Below, one piece after another: positions 34,986-42,252 of a stretch of 64,000 nt of DNA. The translations under genes were made by a program, and so were the position numbers. How positions within the stretch are numbered: the stretch's first letter is position 1; each line of letters opens with the position of its first letter. Below the pieces are notes generated by a model. It saw only the letters and a list, made by a program, of their open reading frames with translations, was not told the DNA's origin and made no database searches. Source of the stretch: Antribacter gilvus (GTDB taxonomy: Bacteria > Actinomycetota > Actinomycetes > Actinomycetales > Cellulomonadaceae); the NCBI RefSeq assembly GCF_003946865.1, contig NZ_QXTH01000009.1, positions 124,001-188,000 on the forward strand, read 5' to 3'.

Positions 34986-36272
34986 TCAGATCCCCGGCCG
35001 CACCAGCCGGGCATGGAGCTGCATCGCCGACACGTCGGTGAGCGACGCGACCTGGTCGACGACGACGCGGAGCCGCGCGGCGTCGTCGGCCGCCGCGGCC
35101 CAGTCCGCCGCGAAGGGCGGCTCGAGCGCCATGGGCGCCCGGTCGGCGAGGACCTTGACGAGGTCGGCGATGATCTCGCGCTGCCGCAGGTAGAGCGGCT
35201 CACGCTCGCGCGGCGCCATCACGTAGGTGACGGCGATGCCCTTGAGGGCGAGGATCTCGGCGACGGTCTCGTCGGGCACCACGAGCATGGCCGCGTACCG
35301 GGTGAGCGTCCCGTCGCCGTACTCGGCGCGCGTCGCGTCGAGGGCGGCGCCGATGAACCGGCCGATCAGCTGGCTCGTCGCGTCCTTGAGTGCGGCGAGG
35401 GCCCGCCGGGACCCGTCGAACTCCGTGACCAGGTATCCGGTGTCCTTGAGGCGGCAGATCGCGGCGTCGAGCGCGCCGGCGTCGTTCCACGACCCGTACC
35501 AGCTGCGGACGTACTCGGCGACGCGGGCCCGCTCCTCGGCGTCGTCCATCCGGGCCAGGTCGAGGCGACCGCCCACCACGCCGTCCTCGACGTCGTGCAC
35601 GGAGTAGCTGATGTCGTCGGCGAGGTCCATGACCTGCGCCTCGAGGCACTTCACGCCCTCGGGCGCGCCGTCGCGGAGCCAGGTGAAGACCGGGAGGTCG
35701 TCCTCGTAGACGCCGAACTTGTGCGTGGGCAGCCCGTCCGCCCGGAGCGGGCCGGCGCCGTGCGCCCACGGGTACTTGACGCTCGCGTCGAGGCTCGCCC
35801 GGCTGAGGTTGAGGCCCACGGGGGTGCCGTCGGGGGCGAAGACCTTGGGCTCCAGGCGGGTCAGCAGGCGCAGGGTCTGGGCGTTGCCCTCGAAGCCGCC
35901 GATGTCGGCCGCCAGCTCGGCGAGCGCGCTCTCCCCGTTGTGCCCGAACGGGGGGTGCCCCAGGTCGTGCGTGAGGCATGCGGTGTCCACGACGTCCGGG
36001 TCGCAGCCCAGAGACCGCCCCATCTCGCGGCCCACCTGGGCCACCTCGAGGGAGTGCGTCAGCCGGGTGCGGACGAAGTCGTCGCTCCCCGGCCCGAGAA
36101 CCTGGGTCTTGGCACCGAGCCGGCGCAGCGCCGACGAGTGGACCACGCGGGCGCGGTCACGCTCGAAGGGCGTCCGGGCGCTCGACTTGGGCGGCTCGGT
36201 GAGCCACCGCTCCGCGTCGGTCTCCGTGTACGACGACGGAGCTCGCCTCCCGTACTCGTCCTCCTGGTGCAC
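34986..36272 (-). CDS. dgt: Deoxyguanosinetriphosphate triphosphohydrolase-like protein
   Basis: HD-domain enzyme that removes triphosphate from dNTPs. 428 residues. The N-terminal RTPFERDRARVVHSSALRRLGAKTQVL is the family mark; the HD metal site is TRLTHSLEVAQVGR, then LTHDLGHPPFGHNGE and later MDLADDISYSVHDVEDG. GTG start at 36272 is followed by an acidic HQEDEYG. In actinobacteria dgt usually lies near dnaG, as here (2.2 kb away), suggesting a link with DNA replication, though other genes intervene. Confidence 0.94.
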   Translation of the reverse strand: MHQEDEYGRRAPSSYTETDAERWLTEPPKSSARTPFERDRARVVHSSALRRLGAKTQVLGPGSDDFVRTRLTHSLEVAQVGREMGRSLGCDPDVVDTACLTHDLGHPPFGHNGESALAELAADIGGFEGNAQTLRLLTRLEPKVFAPDGTPVGLNLSRASLDASVKYPWAHGAGPLRADGLPTHKFGVYEDDLPVFTWLRDGAPEGVKCLEAQVMDLADDISYSVHDVEDGVVGGRLDLARMDDAEERARVAEYVRSWYGSWNDAGALDAAICRLKDTGYLVTEFDGSRRALAALKDATSQLIGRFIGAALDATRAEYGDGTLTRYAAMLVVPDETVAEILALKGIAVTYVMAPREREPLYLRQREIIADLVKVLADRAPMALEPPFAADWAAAADDAARLRVVVDQVASLTDVSAMQLHARLVRPGI

Positions 36273-36323
36273 GACACCACTCTAGCCACGCGGGGGCCGG
36301 CTCCCGGCCACCCGCGTGCGCTG

Positions 36324-36503
36324 CTAGCTCTGCTTCCAGGAGAAGGCGCCGGGCAGGTCGACGCTGTGCTTCTTGGTCTTCGAGTTCCACGACCAGGGGC
36401 CGACCTTCACGCTCCAGGACGAGAAGCCCTTCTGCGTGAAGTTGAACTTCATCGGACCGAACGACATGCGCTTGCGGAACTTGATTCCGGACAGGAGACC
36501 CAT
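36324..36503 (-). CDS. DUF4236-like small protein
   Basis: A 59-residue gene read from the ATG at 36503, eight to ten bases after GAGGAAG, to a TAG at 36324. The product starts MGLLSGIKFRKRMSFGPMKF and continues with NFTQKGFSSWSVKVGPWSWN. The pattern of F/R/K, then GPMKFNFTQKGFS, then VKVGPWSWN is the beta-rich DUF4236 arrangement found as short proteins or N-terminal domains in many bacteria; its role is unknown. It is basic and has no signal or membrane segment. It lies between dgt and a VOC gene, all on the same strand. Confidence 0.7.
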   Translation of the reverse strand: MGLLSGIKFRKRMSFGPMKFNFTQKGFSSWSVKVGPWSWNSKTKKHSVDLPGAFSWKQS

Positions 36504-36587
36504 GGTGCTTCCTCGATCGCTGGGACGTGGCTGGACAAAGGGTACCGAAGCGCCGAGACCCGACGAACCACCGTCCCGGGTGTCTTG

Positions 36588-37037
36588 TCAGACCTTGTCA
36601 GCCATCCAGGCGTCGCTCGCGCGCTGGAGGTCGGCGGTCGTGACGGACTCGGCGACGGTGAGGAAGTACCAGCGGTGTCCGAACGGACAGCGCACCGCGG
36701 CCTGCCGGAAGCCCTCGAACCAGTCCGCGGGCTCGATCAGGCTCGTGGCACCGGCGGCCATGGCCTTCGCGTACGCCGCGTCCGTGTCCTCGACCGGGAT
36801 CGAGAAGCTGGCGTGGGTGGGGCCGCCGTCGGGGGCGACGGAGTCCGGGGGGAACGCCTCGGCCACCGTGAAGGTGGACTCGCCGGCCGGTCCGCGCAGG
36901 ACCAGGTCGGAGTGGATGATCGCGTCCCCGGCGATCACGGAGTCGACGAGCTCGGCGCCGAGCGCCGCCTCGTAGAAGGCGATCGCCTCGCGCGCGCCGG
37001 AGACGGTGATGTTGGGGTGCAGGGGTGACATGTTCAT
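36588..37037 (-). CDS. VOC (glyoxalase/bleomycin-resistance) superfamily protein, PhnB-like
   Basis: 149 residues with the paired beta-alpha-beta modules of the VOC fold: SPLHPNITVSGAREAIAFYEAALGAELVD, then THASFSIPVEDTDAAYAKAMAAGATSLIEPADWFEGFRQAAVRCPFGHRWYF. The MTVSG/GREAI start and the C-terminal DPFGHxW-like ending resemble PhnB/3-demethylubiquinone-methyltransferase-like VOC proteins; catalytic activity is not predicted. The ATG at 37037 has GGTGG upstream; ATG 37031 is possible. It is divergent from an AraC-type regulator across 43 bases, which probably controls it. Confidence 0.8.
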   Translation of the reverse strand: MNMSPLHPNITVSGAREAIAFYEAALGAELVDSVIAGDAIIHSDLVLRGPAGESTFTVAEAFPPDSVAPDGGPTHASFSIPVEDTDAAYAKAMAAGATSLIEPADWFEGFRQAAVRCPFGHRWYFLTVAESVTTADLQRASDAWMADKV

Positions 37038-37080
37038 GAGGTCCACCCTGGCCTGGCGGGTCGCCGAGGGTCTTGGAAGA

Positions 37081-37947
37081 ATGCGACACGTGTTCGATCC
37101 CGAGATGTCTCCGCGCAGCACGCTCGGCCTCGTCGACCCCGAGGCGGCGCGGCAGCACTTCCGCCTGACGCGCCTTGCGCCCGCCGCAGACCTTGCCGAC
37201 CTCGTCGAGTGGCACTGGGTCATCACCTGGGACCTCCTGCCGGGCGGTTCGTACACGCAGGTGGTGGTGCCCCATCCGTGCGCCAACGTGGTCGCGGAGG
37301 CCGACGTCTTCGCCGCCCACGCCATGCCCGCGGGCCTCTTCGAGCGCACGCTGACCGGTGCGGGCGGCGTGGTGGGGACCAAGCTTCGGCCCGGTGCGCT
37401 GCGGGTCCTCGCGGGGCTCCCGGGTGCGGGGCGCCGCGGCGAGATCATCCCGGCGGAGCGGTTCCTGGGGGAGGGGGTCGACGTCGCGCGTGCCTCGGCG
37501 CTCGCGGTCGCCGGGGCGCTGGCCGGCCGGCCGGAGTCCGCCGTCGGACACCTCACGCCGTTGTTCCAGGAGGCCGCCCGGCGGAACGGGACCCTGGCCG
37601 GGGTGGCGGCCGTCGCGCGCGTGACGGAGGCGTTCGCGGTGCTCCGCTCGCTGGGGCCGGCGGAGCCCGTCGCGGGGCTCGCGGCCGCGCTGGGGACCAC
37701 GCCGCGCTCCCTGCAGCGGCTCTTCGCCGACTGGGTCGGCGTGGGACCCAAGTGGGTGCTGCAGAGGCACCGCGTGCACCTCGCCGCCGAGCTGCTGGCC
37801 CGCGAACCCGCGCGCGAGCTCGCGGAGCTGGCCGCCGAGGTGGGCTACTACGACCAGGCCCACTTCAGCACGGACTTCGCCCGCGCGACGGGGCACACGC
37901 CGGCGGCCTACGCCCGGCGCTGCGCGGGCTCGCTGACGACGGTGTGA
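37081..37947 (+). CDS. AraC-family transcriptional regulator
   Basis: 288 residues. The N-terminal sensor has PADLADLVEWHWVITWDL, YTQVVVPHPCANVV and a GVVGTKLRPGALRVLAG strand, as in DUF6597-type AraC proteins; the C-terminal HTH_18 has two helix-turn-helices, ELAAALGTTPRSLQRLFADWVGVGPKWVLQRHR and ELAAEVGYYDQAHFSTDFARATGHTPAAY. The ATG at 37081 was chosen; one at 37105 is an alternative. It is divergent from the VOC gene, so control of that gene is a fair inference. Confidence 0.86.
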   Translation: MRHVFDPEMSPRSTLGLVDPEAARQHFRLTRLAPAADLADLVEWHWVITWDLLPGGSYTQVVVPHPCANVVAEADVFAAHAMPAGLFERTLTGAGGVVGTKLRPGALRVLAGLPGAGRRGEIIPAERFLGEGVDVARASALAVAGALAGRPESAVGHLTPLFQEAARRNGTLAGVAAVARVTEAFAVLRSLGPAEPVAGLAAALGTTPRSLQRLFADWVGVGPKWVLQRHRVHLAAELLAREPARELAELAAEVGYYDQAHFSTDFARATGHTPAAYARRCAGSLTTV

Positions 37948-38056
37948 CGGCGGTGCCGGTGCCGGTGCCGCGCCCGGCCGGTGATGCGGGACGCCCTTCG
38001 CCCGCCTACGGTCGACGAGAACGGCGTCGCACAGGGCGCCCGGCGAGAGGACGACG

Positions 38057-38401
38057 ATGACGGACGACCAGAGCACGCCGACCCGCGACGACCTGCCGCT
38101 GCCCGACTACGACCACCTCAACGTGGGCACGCTCGCCCACCGCGTGCGTGCGCTCGACGCGCCCGCGCTGGAGAAGATCCTGGAGTACGAGCGCACGCAC
38201 GGCGACCGCATGCCGGTCGTGACCGTCCTGGAGCAGAGGCTGAGCGAGCTGCGTGAGGGAGCGGAGCCGTCCGGGGGCGACCCGGTGGGTCCGACGCCCG
38301 AGGGGATGCCCGGCGGCAGCCCGGTGTCGCCCGAGACCCAGGGCCCGCCGGTGGTGCCGCCGCCGCACGGCGTCCCGGAGGGCGGCAGCCCGGAACGCTG
38401 A
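38057..38401 (+). CDS. Conserved actinobacterial protein of unknown function (DUF8129-like)
   Basis: 114 residues. The N-terminal 70 form a compact helical domain, DDLPLPDYDHLNVGTLAHRVRALDAPALEKILEYERTHGDRMPVVTVLEQRLSELREGAEPSGG, which is a conserved actinobacterial motif family without known activity. The rest is a Pro/Gly-rich disordered tail (PEGMPGGSPVSPETQGPPVVPPPHG). The ATG at 38057 is preceded by GAGAGGACGACG. It sits 64 bases before dnaG on the same strand and may be transcribed with it. Confidence 0.75.
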   Translation: MTDDQSTPTRDDLPLPDYDHLNVGTLAHRVRALDAPALEKILEYERTHGDRMPVVTVLEQRLSELREGAEPSGGDPVGPTPEGMPGGSPVSPETQGPPVVPPPHGVPEGGSPER

Positions 38402-38465
38402 GACGTTCCACAGGTCACGCTCGCCGAGGCCTCCGCGCGGCCCGCCGACGCCTAGACTCACCTGC

Positions 38466-40586
38466 GTGGCAGGACTGATTCGGCGCGAGGACGTGGACAC
38501 CGTCCGCGAGCGCGCGCGGATCGAGGAGATCGTGTCCGCGCACGTCACGCTCAAGCCCGCGGGAGTGGGCGCCCTGGTGGGCCTGTGCCCGTTCCACGAC
38601 GAGCGGAGCCCCAGCTTCAACGTGCGCCCGAGCGTGGGCAGGTACCACTGCTTCGGCTGCGGCGAGGGCGGCGACGTCATCTCGTTCGTCATGAAGATCG
38701 ACGGGATGGGCTTCACGGAGGCGGTGGAGCACCTCGCGGGCAAGGCCGGCGTGCAGCTCCGCTACGAGGACGACGGCGGCCCGCAGCGCCCGCGCGAGGA
38801 GCCCGGCAAGCGCCAGCGGCTGCTCGACGCGCACCGTGTGGCCGCCGAGTTCTATGCCGAGCAGCTCATGGGGCCGGGTGCGGCTGCCGCACGGACGTTC
38901 CTCGCGGAGCGCAGCTTCGAGCGTACGGACGCCGAGCGGTTCGGGGTGGGGTTCGCCCCCAAGGGCTGGGACTCCCTGCAGAAGCACCTGCTGGGGCGGG
39001 GGTTCTCGCAGGCGGAGCTGGTGGCGTCGGGCCTGATGAGCCAGGGGCAGCGCGGCTCGTACGACCGGTTCCGCGGACGCCTGGTGTGGCCCATCCGGGA
39101 CGTCACGGGAGCGGTGATCGGCTTCGGCGCCCGTCGCCTCTTCGAGGAGGACCAGGGTCCCAAGTACCTGAACACCCCGGAGACCAGCCTCTACAAGAAG
39201 TCGCAGGTGCTCTACGGCATCGACCTCGCCAAGCGCGACATCGCCCGCGACAAGCGCATCGTGGTGGTCGAGGGCTACACGGACGTGATGGCCGCCCACC
39301 TGAGCGGCGTCACGACGGCGGTGGCCACGTGCGGTACGGCGTTCGGCCCGGACCACGCCAAGGTGGTGCGCCGCCTGCTCGGTGACACGGCCGCGGGCGG
39401 TGGCCTGCAGCTGCGGTCGGGCACGTCGCTGGGCGGCGAGATCATCTTCACGTTCGACGGGGACGCCGCCGGCCAGAAGGCCGCCGTCCGCGCGTTCGGC
39501 GAGGACCAGCGCTTCTTCGCGCAGACGTTCGTCGCCGTCGAGCCGAGCGGCATGGACCCGTGCGACCTCCGGATGGCCAAGGGCCCCGAGGGCGTCCGCG
39601 CGCTGGTCGACGGCCGGGTGCCGCTCTTCGAGTTCGTGGTCCGCACCACCCTCGCGGGCTTCGACCTGGACACGGCCGAGGGTCGCGTGGGCGCCCTGCG
39701 CGAGGCCGCGCCGGTGATCGCCGGCATCCGCGACTCCGCGCTGCGCCCGGAGTACGCGCGCCTCCTCGCCGGCTGGATCGGCACGGACGAGCGCGCGGTG
39801 GTCCGCGAGATCCAGCGGGCGTCGTCCACGCCCGTCCGGGCGGCTGACGGCGGCAGGCCCCCTGCCGGGCAGCGACCCGGCGACCAGGGCCCCGGCCGGT
39901 CAGCCGGGCACGACGGCGGAGCGGGTGGCCGCGCCCGCGACGACGGCCGACGTGACGACGGCCGACGGCGGGACGACCGCAGGCCCGCCGACTGGGCCGA
40001 CGCTCAGGGTGACGTGGCGCGCCCGGGCGAGCGACCGGCGTCGCCCTCACCCCACGGCGTCCCGGGCTTCGCTGCGGGACGTCGCGGGGACCCCGAGGCG
40101 GGCCCCGCACGGCCCGACCTGCGTGACCCCGTGGCGAGCTCCGAGCGCCTGGCGCTCGTGGCGGTGCTGCAGTTCCCGCAGCACGTGCCGGAGGCGTTCG
40201 ACATGCTCGGCGACACCGCGTTCCACGTGCCTGCCTGGCGGGCCGTGCACGCGGCGATCCGCGCGGCCGGGGGAGCGACGGCGGGCCGGGCCCTGGGCGG
40301 TGCCCAGTGGGTGGCCGCCGTGTCGGAGGAGGCCCCCGAGACGGTGCGCGACCTGGTGACCGAGCTGGCGGTGGTGCCGCTCCCCGAGGACCGGGAGGCG
40401 GCGATCCCGGGGTTCGTCGCGGGGATCGTGCGCCGGGTCGTCGACCTGGGGCTCACGCGCCGCATCGCGGACGCGCGGAGCCGGCTGCAGCGGCTCGACC
40501 CGTCGGACCTCGAGGCGTACCAGGCGGCGTTCGCCGACCTGCTCGCGATCGAGAACGAGCGCCGGACACTGCGCGAGAGCGCGTAG
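38466..40586 (+). CDS. dnaG: DNA primase
   Basis: Makes RNA primers for replication. 706 residues from GTG 38466. The zinc-binding domain is CPFHDERSPSFNVRPSVGRYHCFGCGEGGDVISFV (CHC2); the TOPRIM catalytic part has DKRIVVVEGYTDVMAAH with the key Glu, and FTFDGDAAGQKA with the Asp pair. A stretch of about 20 residues (GDTAAGGGLQLRSGTSLGG) sits before the second TOPRIM strand. A low-complexity Arg/Asp/Gly-rich linker (residues about 460-550) joins the C-terminal DnaB-interacting domain. A repeated hairpin follows the stop. Confidence 0.96.
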   Translation: MAGLIRREDVDTVRERARIEEIVSAHVTLKPAGVGALVGLCPFHDERSPSFNVRPSVGRYHCFGCGEGGDVISFVMKIDGMGFTEAVEHLAGKAGVQLRYEDDGGPQRPREEPGKRQRLLDAHRVAAEFYAEQLMGPGAAAARTFLAERSFERTDAERFGVGFAPKGWDSLQKHLLGRGFSQAELVASGLMSQGQRGSYDRFRGRLVWPIRDVTGAVIGFGARRLFEEDQGPKYLNTPETSLYKKSQVLYGIDLAKRDIARDKRIVVVEGYTDVMAAHLSGVTTAVATCGTAFGPDHAKVVRRLLGDTAAGGGLQLRSGTSLGGEIIFTFDGDAAGQKAAVRAFGEDQRFFAQTFVAVEPSGMDPCDLRMAKGPEGVRALVDGRVPLFEFVVRTTLAGFDLDTAEGRVGALREAAPVIAGIRDSALRPEYARLLAGWIGTDERAVVREIQRASSTPVRAADGGRPPAGQRPGDQGPGRSAGHDGGAGGRARDDGRRDDGRRRDDRRPADWADAQGDVARPGERPASPSPHGVPGFAAGRRGDPEAGPARPDLRDPVASSERLALVAVLQFPQHVPEAFDMLGDTAFHVPAWRAVHAAIRAAGGATAGRALGGAQWVAAVSEEAPETVRDLVTELAVVPLPEDREAAIPGFVAGIVRRVVDLGLTRRIADARSRLQRLDPSDLEAYQAAFADLLAIENERRTLRESA

Positions 40587-40613
40587 GGCTGCGCGGGCGT
40601 CCCCGCACCCCGC

Positions 40614-40697
40614 GCACTTTGTCGTCGGGTCGGTAGTTCGATGTGCCGATCCGACGACAAGGTGCCGAAGCGAAGTGCCGATCCGACGACAAGGTGC
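40614..40697. repeat. Hairpin with a duplicated right arm after dnaG
   Basis: The left arm (40614-40635) is GCACTTTGTCGTCGGGTCGG plus two bases. It is reverse-complementary, with three G-T type differences, to a right arm at 40644-40665 that is repeated almost exactly at 40676-40697 (TGCCGATCCGACGACAAGGT core). One left arm can thus pair with either of two right arms. It lies between the dnaG stop and a convergent gene. Confidence 0.85.
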
Positions 40698-40724
40698 GCG
40701 AAGCTGCGGCGGAGCCGGCACCCG

Positions 40725-41651
40725 CTACGACAGGTCGTGGTCCCGGCCGAGCAGGTGGGCGTCGGCGGAGACGGCGGCGACGAGCCCGGACGCCGCGGCC
40801 GTGAGGACGGACGCCATCGGCATCGGCGTGGCCGAGGTGTGCGCCATGTCGCCCGCGGCGAAGACGCCCGGCGCGCTGGTCCGGCCCATGGCGTCCACCT
40901 CCACGCAGCCCGAGTCGAGCAGCGACAGCCCGAGCTGCTCCGCGAACGGCGCGCGCTGGGCGAACGGCCCGGACACGAACAGCCCGCCCACCTCCTCGTC
41001 GGGACCGTCCGCGAACGAGACGGTGGCGCCGACGGCGCTGCGGCACACGCCCTTGACGGGCTCCTCCCGGACGGCGACCCCGGCGCGGTCCAGGAGGGCT
41101 CGGGTCGCGGGATCGAGCTCGCCACCGTCTGTGAGGACCGTGCGCGAGCTCGCGATGCGCTCCACGAGCAGGGCCACGCGCGCGGTGTGCGGGCCGTTCC
41201 CCAGCACGGCGACGTGCTTGCCGGAGAACTCGTGGCCGTGGCAGTACGGGCAGGTGGCCGCGACGGTGCCGAAGATCGGCTGGAGGCCTGGGAGGTCGGG
41301 CAGGGTGTCCGCCACGCCCGTCGCCAGCACCAGGGCGCGCGCGGCCACCGGTGACCCGTCGGCGAGGTCGACGCGGAAACCGTCGTCGTCCCGTGTCACG
41401 GCGGTCGCGAGGAGGTCGCGGACCTCGACGGTGCCGTAGGCGGCGAGGTCGGCCCGGGCGGCGCTGCGGAACTCGGCGGGCGGCATCCCGTCGTGCGTCG
41501 CGAAGTTGTGCAGGTGCTCGGCGGGGGCGTTGCGGTACTCGCCGGAGTCGAGCAGGAGCGCCGTGCGGTGCATCCGGCCGAGGGTCAGGGCCGCCTGGAG
41601 GCCGGCGGGCCCGCCGCCGATCACGACGGCGTCATAGGTGGTCACGGGCAT
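40725..41651 (-). CDS. NAD(P)/FAD-dependent oxidoreductase, thioredoxin-reductase-like with CPYC centre
   Basis: 308 residues with the TrxR fold: N-terminal FAD motif DAVVIGGGPAGLQAALTLGR, a redox-centre-like Cys134-Pro-Tyr-Cys137 in AATCPYCHGHEF, the NADPH motif VAVLGNGPHTARVA and the C-terminal FAD motif GVFAAGDMAHT. Classical TrxR has CAxC at this place; CPYC is the glutaredoxin-type spelling and is found in a group of actinobacterial stand-alone reductases. The ATG at 41651 has GGAGATC upstream. It is divergent from the MerR gene over a perfect palindrome, so it is probably the MerR target. Confidence 0.87.
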   Translation of the reverse strand: MPVTTYDAVVIGGGPAGLQAALTLGRMHRTALLLDSGEYRNAPAEHLHNFATHDGMPPAEFRSAARADLAAYGTVEVRDLLATAVTRDDDGFRVDLADGSPVAARALVLATGVADTLPDLPGLQPIFGTVAATCPYCHGHEFSGKHVAVLGNGPHTARVALLVERIASSRTVLTDGGELDPATRALLDRAGVAVREEPVKGVCRSAVGATVSFADGPDEEVGGLFVSGPFAQRAPFAEQLGLSLLDSGCVEVDAMGRTSAPGVFAAGDMAHTSATPMPMASVLTAAASGLVAAVSADAHLLGRDHDLS

Positions 41652-41699
41652 CGGGGATCTCCGATCGTCGGGGTGTGCTTGCGTCACCCCGTCAGCATG

Positions 41700-41723
41700 T
41701 GACTTCATGTGAACATGAAGTCA
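41700..41723. promoter_or_regulatory. Perfect 24-bp palindromic operator between the reductase and merR
   Basis: TGACTTCATGT (41700-41710), two central bases, and ACATGAAGTCA (41713-41723) form a perfect dyad. It lies 49-72 bases upstream of the reductase start and overlaps both candidate starts of the MerR gene, so one site can control both genes. Confidence 0.8.
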
Positions 41724-42158
41724 AGCGATCCGCACCAGCCGCCGTGGTCCGTGGGCGAGACGGCCCGCCGGTTCGGCCTCGAGACCCACGTGCTCCGCTA
41801 CTGGGAGGACGAAGGACTCCTCCTGCCCGAGCGAGACCCGGCCGGGCGGCGCCGCTACGGTCCCGACGACGCCGTCCGCGTGGGCGTGATCCTGCGCAGC
41901 AAGGCCGCGGGGATGAGCCTCGAGCAGATCCGCGTGATGCTCGACGCCGGGGCCGCCGACCGGCACCAGGTCCTCCAGGCGCACATCGACGACCTTGACC
42001 GGCGCATGGCCGAGATGGCCGTGTCGCGCGAGATGACCCTCCACGCGCTGCAGTGCCGGGCGCACGACATCGCGACGTGCCCCAACTTCCGCGCGCACGT
42101 GCGGGACCTGATCGACGGCACCGCCGAGACGTTCGCGCACGTGCGCGAGCGGCTATGA
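41715..42158 (+). CDS. MerR-family transcriptional regulator
   Basis: 147 residues. N-terminal winged helix WSVGETARRFGLETHVLRYWEDEGLLLPERDPAGRRRYGPDD is the MerR DNA-binding domain; the dimer helix is DDLDRRMAEMAVSREMTLHALQ; the C-terminal part has two cysteines in QCRAHDIATCPNF that could sense thiol state or a metal. The ATG at 41715 lies inside the palindrome (GTG 41709 is the alternative), so the protein would cover its own start when bound. Its divergent neighbour is a CPYC reductase, which fits a redox-sensing role, an inference. Confidence 0.87.
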   Translation: MKSSDPHQPPWSVGETARRFGLETHVLRYWEDEGLLLPERDPAGRRRYGPDDAVRVGVILRSKAAGMSLEQIRVMLDAGAADRHQVLQAHIDDLDRRMAEMAVSREMTLHALQCRAHDIATCPNFRAHVRDLIDGTAETFAHVRERL

Positions 42159-42169
42159 GATCGGCCGCC

Positions 42170-42223
42170 GAGAACAACACTGCGCAGGCAACCGGGTCAG
42201 GTTGCCTGCGCAGTGTTGTTCTC
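42170..42223. terminator. 24-bp perfect-arm hairpin between merR and the convergent MFS gene
   Basis: Arms 42170-42193 and 42200-42223 are perfect reverse complements, starting GAGAACAACACTGCGCAGG, with a six-base loop GGGTCA. Part of the arm is echoed a few bases on (GTTGTTCTCGGCCGG at 42230). It starts 11 bases after the merR stop. Confidence 0.88.
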
Positions 42224-42252
42224 GACCGGGTTGTTCTCGGCCGGGCTGAACG

